Of a stretch of 64,000 bases of DNA, positions 20,442 to 29,778 are shown one piece after another. The stretch is taken from assembly GCA_010909725.1 (NCBI GenBank), contig JAACMV010000016.1, positions 1,093,501 to 1,157,500 on the forward strand. The letters run 5' to 3'. The DNA is from Picochlorum sp. 'celeri' (lineage: Eukaryota; Chlorophyta; Trebouxiophyceae). The translations under genes and the position numbers were made by a program. The notes under the pieces were generated by a model. It was not told the DNA's origin, searched no databases, and saw only the letters and a list, made by a program, of their open reading frames with translations. Every line of letters begins with the position of its first letter. Positions within the stretch are counted from its first letter, which is position 1.

Positions 20442-22077
20442 TCACCGTTGCACCAGGGTTTGGTCCAGGAGATTCACGTACCCACTTTGGGTGGCAAAAA
20501 TGACTGGGAATGCAATAATGTACGCAAGCATGAGGGTGAGAAAGGTGGCCTTGTCCAGATAGTATGCGATGGCCCCACCATAATGCTCGTCTTCCGCGAG
20601 GATGGATGCTAGTGTCGGTCTGAGATCGCTTTCTTTTCGGAGCCTGCGAGCATCTGAGGACTCCCTGTTCTCTGCAGATTTTGCGGCATACTTTTTCACT
20701 TTGAACACACCCATGACTGCCATTCTCCTGTACTGGGTGGTCTCTTCCGAATTTTCTTGAGCACTTTGTTGGTCTTCCTCCAGAACATCTCCTTCGTGCC
20801 CAAGGGGCACGCTGTCAGAAGACCGTCTCTTTGGATGAAACGACTTCCATTCGGCCAGCCTCTCCTTATATTGTCTCCAAGCATCCCGCCGGGCTCTGCG
20901 TTCGACACTAAAGCGCTTCCAGTGAACGAGCCTGTATGCCAGAATGGATTCGATGGCGGATATACCGAAGCACAAATAGATGACCAGTATTGCTTGCTGC
21001 AAGGGCTGGACATATGATGATTGAGGGGTCGAGTCGTTCAGGACAAACTGGATGGCGGTGAGCGCGAGAAACACGGTGACAATGACCGAGATCCTCCCAC
21101 CCAAATCTCCTGGATCTTGGAAGAAGACGAGCAGACCAAGGATGGCACACAAGAGCACAGGGAGCACACCATACACCAGGTTCCACTGCCAGAAGCGAGT
21201 CACTCGAATCGAGAAAATGACTGTCTGGATATTATATTTATCTTGTTGGGCCATCCAAACCTCGCCTGAGGCGGGATTGAATGGGTTGGGATCAGAGGGA
21301 GCTGACTGTTGGGTGGCATATTTCTGCATTCCATGGCGATGGGATTTAATATCTGTATCAAGGGTGCATGCATGCATAAAGAAACCATCGACATACCTGG
21401 ATTCTCTCTAACAGTGTAGGACCTGAGAATATGCTGAGAGAGACATCGTTCACATTCCACTGGGGACTGTCATCGCCCTTGCCAAAGGAAAACACCCTTG
21501 GTCCAGCAGCAGATGGCACGACCGTCACGCCCGGATGACCTTCCACATTAACACTCGTATCCAAAAAATCAAATGCTATGATCAAGTCGATGCTCTCAAA
21601 AGGGAAATTCTGGAAGCTCATTGGCTGGTAGTACGTCCCCAGCACAGTCACTGCCCACAACACCGTCCCGTTGGGACCAAAATAGACCTCCGCATCGACT
21701 TGCCTATCCTGCGAGAAACCAGCAGTGTTTGAAAAAGAAAACGAGGGGAGGTAGATACCATCGCAACACAGGCCCCCATCCAAGACATTCGTCCAACACG
21801 GCAGCGAGCAAGTCAAAGCACCTTCTGCAACTAGCTTGCTGTTCTCTTCGACGGTTGGCCTCGCCGTGGGATCATACCACGACAACGCCACCAATACAAC
21901 CGATTCATGCATATATTGCTTGGCATCAACGTCTAGAAGCCTATCCAAGAACACGTTCAGATACACTTCCGTCGTCCCCAACGGAGGAACCCCTTGCCCA
22001 GCAAGCGGGGAGGCTTGTTGCGCCAAAACTGGACTGAGATACCATACTAGGAGAGCTATTAAAACCTTGTAGGTCAT
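20442..22077 (-). CDS. Pentameric ligand-gated ion channel (Cys-loop superfamily)
   Basis: Two exons (21397-22077 and 20442-21323); a 73-nt intron (donor GTATGT, acceptor ATGCAG) gives 520 residues. A nearer acceptor would break the frame. ATG at 22077 starts a signal peptide (MTYKVLIALLVWYLSPVLAQ). The extracellular beta-sandwich includes VYLNVFLDRLLDVD, a conserved W in ALSWYDP, a Cys-rich segment (CSLPCW...GLCC) and FPFESIDLIIAF (the FP..D motif). The membrane part begins SIRVTRFWQWNLVYGVLP, with three helices, a long charged M3-M4 loop and the final helix MLAYIIAFPVIFAT. Ligand and ion selectivity are unknown. Confidence 0.82.
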
Positions 22078-22319
22078 GAGTGTCGCCAAATCAAACGATC
22101 CGGTTCCTTTCAGCGCTCGGTTTCGCAGCCATGTAGCAACTTTGCACCAAGATTTCCTCGCCAAAGTTTTAGGGTGGCCAAAGTAGGAAGTGAAATTTTT
22201 TTGGGGGAACACTTTAGAGCGTGTATGGCTTTGAACCAATTTGTATCTTCAAAAAAGTTTCAAAAAATAAATTCCGTATTTACATATTTAAGAAAATCCC
22301 TGGAAATTCATGATTGGCA

Positions 22320-22329
22320 TTTATATAGG
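22320..22329 (+). promoter_or_regulatory. TATATA box upstream of 5S rRNA fragment
   Basis: TTTATATAGG lies about 28 nt before the inferred 5S start, the position of the TATATA element in plant 5S genes. This supports a former genuine 5S gene promoter at the site. Confidence 0.5.
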
Positions 22330-22349
22330 TGAACAATTCTCTGCGAGCA

Positions 22350-22430
22350 TGATTCGTTCATACCATCCAGAATACACCCGATCCCGTCCGATCTCGCCCA
22401 GAAGTTAAGAGCTGGATTGGGAAAGGACCA
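22350..22430 (+). rRNA. 5S rRNA gene, 5' part only
   Basis: About 80 nt match the 5' two thirds of eukaryotic 5S rRNA: TTCATACCATCC (helix I/II side), ACCCGATCCCGTCCGATCTCG, GAAGTTAAG (A box of the internal promoter) and a TTGGG loop. At 22431 the sequence runs directly into a dispersed repeat. The 3' third, including the C box and the strand pairing with the 5' end, is not found after that repeat or elsewhere in the window. It is either a 5S gene cut by insertion or a 5S-derived SINE head; either way it cannot give a normal 5S rRNA. Confidence 0.75.
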
Positions 22431-23457
22431 GTTGTGGGGCGTCTTGCACGTGTGTGATCTGGGGGATCGCCGTCGGACCCGTGCTACCCAATGGTGTTCC
22501 CACTGTCTCCCCACCTTAAAAATCCAAGGCTAACAAGGAACTATACTCATACTTGGGGAACGTCCCTGGTCGTTCGTTCCAGAGTGTGTTTCGTGGATGA
22601 CGCACCCGACGGTTACAAGGTCCCAAGGGCGCCCATTTGCGACGGTTTGAGGTCGATGGCCCGACGGGCATTGGCTGACTAGCTGGTGTAGTGGAAGGAT
22701 CTCTGCCTTATTTCCCCCTGTAAGCCCATTCAGGGTGGTCGCGGCAAACGCGGTCCACTCGACCCATCCTATGGAGCAATCCTAAGGGATGCTTGGTGAC
22801 TTTGTTCACCCCCGGGTTAAAACCCCAGAGTCAATGCACCGTTTAGTGTAAGGCAAGCACCTCGCAGGCGTCCTTGTGACGCTCTGTGGTGCACTCAGTT
22901 GTCAGCGTGCTAAGGTCTAGGACGGCAGCGATGATCCATGCCTCTTTGCTTGGTTTTTCTCTTCCCCATGAGGGTCTTTTTCCCTTGCTATGCATGCGTA
23001 TTATTGTATTTCGCCCATCAGGGCCACTAGATTGGATCACAATGTAACAACTCTCCTAAAAAAAAAGAAGGCCCAGAACAACCAGTCGACGCCAAGGGGT
23101 TGGGTGATCCCATCCCGAGGTGTGGGAGTGAGTTTTTAGTGAGTGCAATCCTCACATGCCTGGAATGGTATCTGGACACCCCGCTGGCGGCCACTGCTCT
23201 GTCTCCTGACAGGCACGGGCCACCAGGAAGGAACCACTTGCAACGTGGGCGCTTCTCATTGACACCCCAAGCTTCCTCAGTCGCACAGGCAGCCGGGTTC
23301 CCTCACGAGGAGGCCGCCCACGCAAGCAGCAACTTTGTGTCGGCCCAGATTTTCTCACTCTCTTGCTTCTTCAGCACACCAAGGGGCGGTCGGATCCGCT
23401 GTTCCAGAGCCTTGGCGTGTAGAAAACACGGCTCAAAAAAAAAAAAAAAAAAAAAAA
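22431..23457 (+). mobile_element. SINE-like retroelement, copy 1
   Basis: About 1.03 kb ending in a 23-nt poly(A) (23435-23457). The 5' ~650 nt is nearly identical to a second copy at 23551. A box-like TGGTGTAGTGG at 22684-22694 resembles the 5' half of tRNA-Glu; a B-box-like GGTTAAAACCC lies at 22815-22825. An internal A-run is at about 23057-23065. The 3' ~330 nt from about 23128 resembles the 3' end of the LINE found downstream on the other strand (shared GGAGTGAGTTTTTAGTG and GATTTTCTCACT). No long protein frame is plausible. Reads as a non-autonomous element mobilised by that LINE family. Confidence 0.65.
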
Positions 23458-23550
23458 GGCTTCTTTTTTTGGAAGGAAGGTTTTCTTTTTTATAGGTATC
23501 GAACGTTTTAAGTTTTTCCTTTCTTCACGGTGGAAGAGCGTGGCGATATC

Positions 23551-24094
23551 GTTGTGGGGCGTCTTGCACGTGTGTGATCTGGGGGATCGCCGTCGGACCC
23601 GTGCTACCCAATGGTGTTTCCACTGTCTCCCCACCTTAAAAAGACAAGGCTAACAAGGAACTATACGCATACTTGGGGAACGTCTCTGGCCGTTCGTTTC
23701 CGAGTGTGTTTCGTGGATGACGCACCCGACGGTTACAAGGTACCTAGGGCGCCCATTCGCGACGGTTTGAGGTCGATGGCCCGACGGGCATTGGCTGACT
23801 AGCTGGTGTAGTGGAAGGATCTCTGCCTTATTTCCCCCTGTAAGCCCATTTAGGGTGGTCGCGGCAAACGCGGTCCACTCGACCCATCCTATGGAGCAAT
23901 CCTAAGGGATGTTTGGTGACTTTGGTCACCCCCGGGTTAAAACCCCAGAGTCAATGCACCGTTTAGTGTAAGGCAAGCACCTCGCAGGCGTCCTTGTGAC
24001 GCTCTGTGGTGCACTCAGTTGTCAGCGTGCTAAGATCTAGGACGGCAGCAATGATCCATGTCTCTTTGCTTGGTTTTTCTCTTCCCCATGAGGG

Positions 24095-24096
<2 letters not shown>
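23551..24096 (+). mobile_element. SINE-like retroelement, copy 2 (interrupted)
   Basis: Begins with the same GTTGTGGGGCG as copy 1 and follows it with few substitutions for about 546 nt, keeping the tRNA-like A box (23804-23814) and B-like box (23935-23945). At GAGGGTC followed by T, where copy 1 continues into CCCTTGCTATG, this copy meets a 40-T run that is the tail of the minus-strand LINE. The rest of copy 2 is expected on the far side of the LINE, beyond the scaffold gap. It lacks the 5S segment seen ahead of copy 1. Confidence 0.7.
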
Positions 24097-24137
<41 letters not shown>

Positions 24138-24349
24138 GTTCTGTAAGCATACAAAGAAGTGAGAAAATCTCGACTGACACGGAGTTGGCCTGCTGCCTCA
24201 AATGCAGGTGGTCCTCCCAGCAGGGCTCCTGAATCAAGAGAACCTCGACCATGTGGAGCTCTGCCACGTGTGCATGAAGCCAACCATGCACAGGTGCCCA
24301 GATACCTGCCCAGGTGATGTGGGGGTTGCACCCACTAAAAACTCACTCC

Positions 24350-25250
24350 TTATATACCACAGTCCACGTGTTCCACAGGGCGCCTCGGCGTGGGGTCTCC
24401 GAGAGGAGTCTCAGAAACCTCACTGGAAGTGCTCCGTGAGAACTGCCGTACCCAGGGGGCGTCGGCTCTTGGGGTAGTGGGCGCCTCAGCATGACTCTCC
24501 AAAAGAGCTGAGGCCTGTGGTTGAGAGCCACCATGATCTTCCAACGAAAGACCATGGGCACCACTTGACTCTCGGTGACCTATGTTGTGAGGGGAGGTTG
24601 CCTCCTCCCTCGCCCTGTCCCGTGCCTCCATCAAAGACACCACTTCCTCTGATCCCCACAGCTTTCCCATATGGGTGGGCATACTAATCCCCAAAAAATG
24701 GGCTGTGGCGATGCACAGGGGGACAGGGGCTTGAGTAACATGCTCGGAGGATGCTGTAGGAGCAAACTCTGGATGTTCTCCTCTGGCTGACCCCAACAAC
24801 CATTGCCAAGGGTCCACTCCAGTTTCCTGATGAGCGGTGATGGCCTTGGCGATCCAATCTCCCAGCACTTGGTCGCGAATCACCGCGTATGCCGGGCAGA
24901 TGAAGCAAGAGATGTTCGAGAGAGTCCTCCGTGTGGCTGTCGCAGCTGGCGCACCAGGAGCGATAGGAGGGAGGGAAGCAGCCGAGCTCGAGAGCCTCGG
25001 GCAGCATTCCAGATCCCTCCTGTGCGGGCCCGTGCCAGCCAGTGAAAGCCACGAGAGTACCCCTCCGCAGTCGAATATGAAAGATAATTATTTGTAGATG
25101 AATAATTAGCTTCCATATATGCGTTGTACCCTGAAGAGTGGCTCCTGTCGGCGGCGAGGGTGGCGTTCCCATGTGATGAATTGGACCATGTTTGGCGAGT
25201 TGCTTGGGGGGTCTTGTCGAGGGGCGAGAATCCATGTCGATTCTGTAACC
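24350..25250 (-). pseudogene. LINE C-terminal region with Cys/His motif
   Basis: Continuation of the LINE polyprotein after the reverse transcriptase. CASCDSHTEDSLEHLLLHLPG at about 24990-25070 is the C-x2-C...H...(C) type motif that closes many LINE ORF2 proteins (final Cys replaced by Leu here). Frames overlap and contain stops. Confidence 0.55.
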
Positions 25251-25253
25251 TCG

Positions 25254-26646
25254 TCATGAAGGCCTTGGTGCGTTGGACCAGCGTGTGTTTGCCCCTCCTG
25301 GCTGGAAGGCTAAACAAGGGTGCCAATCCAAGTCCCAAGGTCTGGCCACTTCCTCCAGGCTCGGGCTGCTCTCCCTGCAGCTATGGCAGGGAAGGGTGGG
25401 GAGTTCCAGCTCAGTGGATAGTGTCGCGGACGCTATCGTATGAGTGGCCTTGCCCCTGACAGCCATGTTGAGAGCCATGGAGAGCACTCGTTGGAGCGGT
25501 TGCATCGCGGTGCGCACCGCTCGAGCCAAAACAGTTCGCCTCCCGTATGCCAATTGAGGGATCAGTTGTCCCTTGATGGCCAGCAGCTTGCTCTTCAGGG
25601 GGATAGAGGGCGTCGCCAGCATAGGTCGCATGGCTCGGAGCGTCGCTCAAGCCTTTGGCACGTCTGTCGAGGATGATGTCCCTCACGTCGAGGCGTGGGG
25701 GTGACAACAATCCCGAGATACGTGTACTTGTCGACTACTGGAATGGTACCGCGTTGGATGGTGAAGGGGCCAATGGTGGGTCGAGGCAGCTGTGTAGAAT
25801 CACCTACGCCCAGTGCCATGACGCCACACTTGGCGTGTCCCACCTCCATGCCGAAGCGGTCACACCAGTCTCCGAACGTGTTGAGCGAGTCCTGCAGCTC
25901 TGCTTCTGACTCGGCCAGGATGACTGTGTCGTCTGCGAAGAGCAGGCCAGGAATACGACGGGTCTTCATCAGCGTGCGGGTCGCGAAGATTCGGGGACCG
26001 TCACGCCTCGGATCCCATCCAGCGCCGAGTCGATGAAGAGATCGAACAGGACTGGGCTCAACGTATCGCCTTGCTTGACACCTCTATGCAATGGGAAACG
26101 TACCTGTGGAAGTAAGAGTACCTGCAGAGCATTTGAAACCAGCGTGAGAATACAGCGTGGAAATGAAGTTCAAACACGCGCCGTTGATCCCCCGAGAACT
26201 AAGTACATGAAGAAGGCAACCGATGGGGGACCATATCGAATGCCTTCCTCAGATCTATAAATGCAGCAAAGGTGACCTGGTCCACTTGGCGTCGGCGGAG
26301 GGCAATCTCGTAGAGCGTCGCAGCTTGAGCTGGGCATTCCTGTAGTCTCCTGAATCCAGCTTGTTCCTTTCTGAGGTCCTCTGGGTCCTTCTATAAGATG
26401 TGTGTGCAGCCTGTCTGATATCACCCTGGTAGTGAGTTTGAGGAGGCAGTCGATGAGTGAGATGCCTCGGTGATTATCCAACAGCGTAGCATCTTTGTGT
26501 GGCTTGGGGATGCTAATGATCAGGCTGCTGTGCATGTCTTCTGGGATGTCGCCATGAAAGATAGAGTTGACGGCTTCCAGTAGCATTCTTCCCATTGGCG
26601 TTGTGGGTTCCAACCTAGGGGTGTCTTCTTTGCAGAGTTTGTACAC
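25254..26646 (-). pseudogene. LINE reverse transcriptase, frameshifted
   Basis: Non-LTR reverse transcriptase spread over several frames. Seen: SLIISIPKPHKDATLLDNHRG (the IPKP...NHRGISL fingers motif) at about 26450-26520 and GLLFADDTVILAES (catalytic FADD box) at about 25900-25950. Frames change between these blocks, so no functional product is expected. Confidence 0.8.
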
Positions 26647-26867
26647 CTCGTTTGTGATGCCATCCCTTCCTGGTTGCTTTGCCTGTTGCAGAGGTGGCGA
26701 GAGCTGCTTGTATCTCCGGCCACGTGATGTCTCTATTCAGTTCCAAAACAGTTGGTCGCTGGGCAAGGGGCATCGCTCGGCCCAGGAAGCAAGGGGGGGG
26801 TGGTATCTGCGTCTCCTGCCAATGTGCTGTAATGCTGCTCCGTCGTGTGCAAACATGGCTTCGTTGC

Positions 26868-28040
26868 TCAGTTGCAGCTGTGGTTCTTTGGTCCTTTCAC
26901 GGGCTGCAGTGTCTGTGGGCGTCTCTGTTGCCTTGTAGAATATTGATGAACTTCCAGAAGATGGGAACTGGAAGGGTACTGATGCTGCAGCCCGTGTGTA
27001 CAATTTGTGGAAACTGGATGTATGGTCACGCCTGACCAATCGCCTCGATTCCTGGTTGTAATGCCTTGTATGTTGCCATCGTATCTGTGTTGAGGTTTCT
27101 GTATACATATCCAGTCGTGCCTGGTTTCGTTTTCGTAGCACTGTGCGCGTTCTGTGTGCGAGCTTTCTGATGGGCTTTTCTCATGGCATGTGGTTTGGAA
27201 GCATTCTTGCTGGTCAAGAATCCTGTGCAATGTGTCTTTGAATTTTCCTGTAAGGCTTTCTGTTTGTGTGTCGTCTGAGTCTGTGTGTTCCATGTCAGCC
27301 TCCATGTCCTCCGTAGTCTGTAGCAAGTTGTCCCAATAGTTGTGCTCCGTAATGTCTTTGGCAGTCCCAATGTGATCCAGCCGCAGTTTCTTCCTTGGTG
27401 GCGGCGGGATATCGCGTTGTCCTTCGTATCTACATTTCACAGCGAGTGGCCAGTGGTCTGAGGATGCTTCTGTGGTGAGTACCCTGGCTGATAGCAGTTG
27501 AGCCCGGGCATGTTCGTTCACCAGAATGTGGTCTATAGCGCTTCCTTGTGTGTACGGCCTCCAGAATGTCGTGGCATCTCCTCGCACTGGCAGCAAATCT
27601 AATGGCCATCCTCTCCGTGCTATAAGTGTGCTCATGGCCTCCAAGTCGTGATTGAAGTCCCCCATGATGACGATGGGAGTCCCCGGTCGCTCCGCTGTGA
27701 TCCTGTGTATGTCTGCATCCAGTTTGTTCAACGTCTCACGCCGATCGTCTCTCAGATGCTCCCCTGGTACATATATGGTGGCGATGTAGCAGGTGACTGG
27801 CATCAATTGGTGCACTTGGGCCCATATGATGTTGGGATGGGCATACACTTCTCTGAGCTCTGTCGTGGGCAAGCTCCTGTGTGTCACTAGTGCTACTCCT
27901 TGACCCCTGGCCCCGTCTTGTACCTCTGTATGACGTTATAGTGGCTGAAGGCCAGCGGGAAGGAGTCTTCTTCAACAGATGTTCTTGCAGCCCACAACAC
28001 TCCGAATCTGCGAGCTTAAAGCGCAAATTGAGCTAGCCTC
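26868..28040 (-). pseudogene. LINE endonuclease (EEP) domain, frameshifted
   Basis: AP-endonuclease-type domain of a non-LTR retrotransposon. Seen: LATWNIT near the start, IVIMGDFNHD (GDFN motif), SAIDHILVN and SSDHWPLAVKC (the SDH catalytic motif). The N-terminal part is in another frame and carries a stop, so the gene is broken. The domain nicks target DNA to prime reverse transcription in active relatives. Confidence 0.8.
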
Positions 28041-28091
28041 GTTTGTTGGCAGCCGTGGTGATGTTCCATGTGGCAAGAACGTTGAAGGGTT

Positions 28092-28191
28092 NNNNNNNNN
28101 NNNNNNNNNNNNNNNNNNNNNNNNNNNNNNNNNNNNNNNNNNNNNNNNNNNNNNNNNNNNNNNNNNNNNNNNNNNNNNNNNNNNNNNNNNN
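28092..28191. other. Scaffold gap (100 N)
   Basis: Exactly 100 undetermined bases, a conventional placeholder length, so the true distance is unknown. It lies inside or just 5' of the LINE and marks a change of contig; coding quality differs sharply on the two sides. Confidence 0.99.
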
Positions 28192-28404
28192 TTAGGTACT
28201 AATAATAGAACCGATATCAACGGTATTCGGAGGAGGGCCAACAACAGTCCACGCATTCGCATCCATGCCCTTTTTCTTCTGATAACTTCTCTTATCTGCA
28301 GGTATGCAATCACACATCTGTGTATGGATATCATAGTTTATTATATTTTTATATCATATTACCAAGCGATGATGATGATGATTAATGATTGATATAAAAA
28401 TCCA

Positions 28405-29208
28405 TCACTCATTCACTGGGAATTCGAACACCACCTCTTGTCCGGTGAGCTTCTTATACACCCCCTAATGACTCGGTGCGTGGCTCTGCAGTTCCTGTCC
28501 TTTGGATCTAACAACACCTTCAACACACGGCTGCCATCCATCTGTGACGCATACGCTTGCCAACAATCTCTGTTGGGTAGACCAAATCTTTCCAACCAGG
28601 CTTCAGGACAGATGTGAGGGTTCTGGACCTTGGTCTCTGGACTCTGGATCCCTTTCTTGGAGGAGGGACGATGCGCCTCACGCCCACAATCACCACATCA
28701 CGGCCGCTGAATTTCTTCTCCAATTCGCGCACAAGCCTCTGCTGCACCTTGTGGAATGACTTCAACAGCCTGTATGGGACCTGAATCATGATGGCCTTTC
28801 TGGATGAGGACACATCCACTTCCTTGGCACCAGCAATATACAAATCACGCAAATCCGCCTTGAGCTCCGAGTTGGTTGCCTCCAAGTCGAACAGAGCCTG
28901 CAATGTATATATGTTATGATTTTTATACATCAGCAGCACCAATATGGTTGGTATGACACTGAGGCAGGCTCACAGCCCCTCCCAACTTTCTTCCCCTTGT
29001 ATTATCATTCATTAAAAAGCGATACAATAACAATCTCATGCATTTACTGATACACCCATCCACCCACAGAGCAACTAGCCACCTAATCGACGACGGCTCC
29101 CCCGCCGGCGGCACCCATTCTCTCACGCACCTGTGCAACTTGCTCTTCTAACTCATCTACAGGCTGTCCAGCCTCTTTAACAATCTTTTTACGCACAACA
29201 GTAGCCAT
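28405..29208 (-). CDS. RPS7: 40S ribosomal protein eS7
   Basis: Two exons: 29131-29208 (26 codons, starting M-A-T-V-V-R-K-K) and 28405-28897, separated by a 233-nt intron (donor GTGCGT, acceptor TTGCAG). The core [40 protein letters not shown] and the C-terminal [14 protein letters not shown] identify eS7. The second exon has two frame breaks, near 28565 (after GKRMR) and in the five-G run at about 28461-28465. One added base at each gives a 190-residue protein, close to the usual 194. Consensus errors are likelier than a broken gene for an essential ribosomal protein. Confidence 0.88.
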
Positions 29209-29340
29209 GTTGGTGAACAGACTGCAGCAAGAAGAAGTCCAATTAATTAATTACTTTATGGTCCAGCAGTCTCTCGAGCTCTCTCTCTATAAACTATACT
29301 GCAGAAATGCTACATACCTCCGATGCCAATATATGTAAAT

Positions 29341-29487
29341 CTAAATTTTAATTGTATGAGGAAGAATTGCTGTAGCCATGATAAACAAGAATGCGAAGAG
29401 TACGCCAACCTCGAAGGCAATCTGTCCAGAGTAATTCGACAATCGCATCACATGCAGTCTCATGGCATCCTCAGACCATCGATGCAT
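29341..29487 (-). CDS. Putative 48-residue membrane protein
   Basis: Short ATG-initiated frame with an N-terminal Arg/His-rich part and one strong hydrophobic helix (FEVGVLFAFLFIMATAIL) near the C-terminus, the layout of small mitochondrial respiratory subunits. The open frame extends further upstream and could be an exon. No family recognised; it may be chance. Confidence 0.25.
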   Translation of the reverse strand: MHRWSEDAMRLHVMRLSNYSGQIAFEVGVLFAFLFIMATAILPHTIKI

Positions 29488-29778
29488 GGGCCCAATGGGG
29501 GACACAACACTGCCATAGGTATGTGTTTTTTTGCCTTGAAGAGAGACAGAGATACGGACCAACGATGAATGTATCTCATGGCCTGGTAATGCGGCGTTTT
29601 ATTATTATTCAAATACCATATGTTGGAACATCAACGCATGACTATAATAGGAATAATGGACAAAGGAGGCATAGGCGAACGTATGGCTGTACGACCACGT
29701 CCGATTGTTTGAGAGCGTTAGTGGTATCGGTTGTGGGGTACAACCATTGGTAGTTGTGGTGTAGTTTTAGTTGATTAG

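Larger units (their letters stand above)
24097..28091 (-). mobile_element. Decayed APE-type LINE retrotransposon
   Basis: Minus-strand element reading from the scaffold gap down to a poly(A) tail (40 T on +, 24097-24136). In order it encodes an endonuclease/exonuclease/phosphatase domain, a reverse transcriptase and a C-terminal Cys/His region, split over several frames with stops. The 3' untranslated region (about 24137-24345) is shared with the tail of SINE-like copy 1. The 5' end is cut off by the gap. Orientation is opposite to the SINE copies. Inactive as sequenced. Confidence 0.8.

Noticed and set aside
21352..21396. 44-nt intron in the ion channel ending at GATACAG
   Set aside because: Splicing there leads into a frame that stops soon after and loses the membrane domain; the acceptor 29 nt further on keeps the frame.
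22491..22682. Open frames inside the two SINE-like copies
   Set aside because: Short, Arg-rich, similar in both copies only because the DNA is nearly identical; no protein family.
22684..22830. A functional tRNA gene
   Set aside because: A and B boxes are about 120 nt apart and no acceptor stem or anticodon arm can be drawn.
23963..24331. Minus-strand frame with a long Lys run
   Set aside because: The Lys run is the LINE poly(A) read as codons, bridging two different mobile elements.
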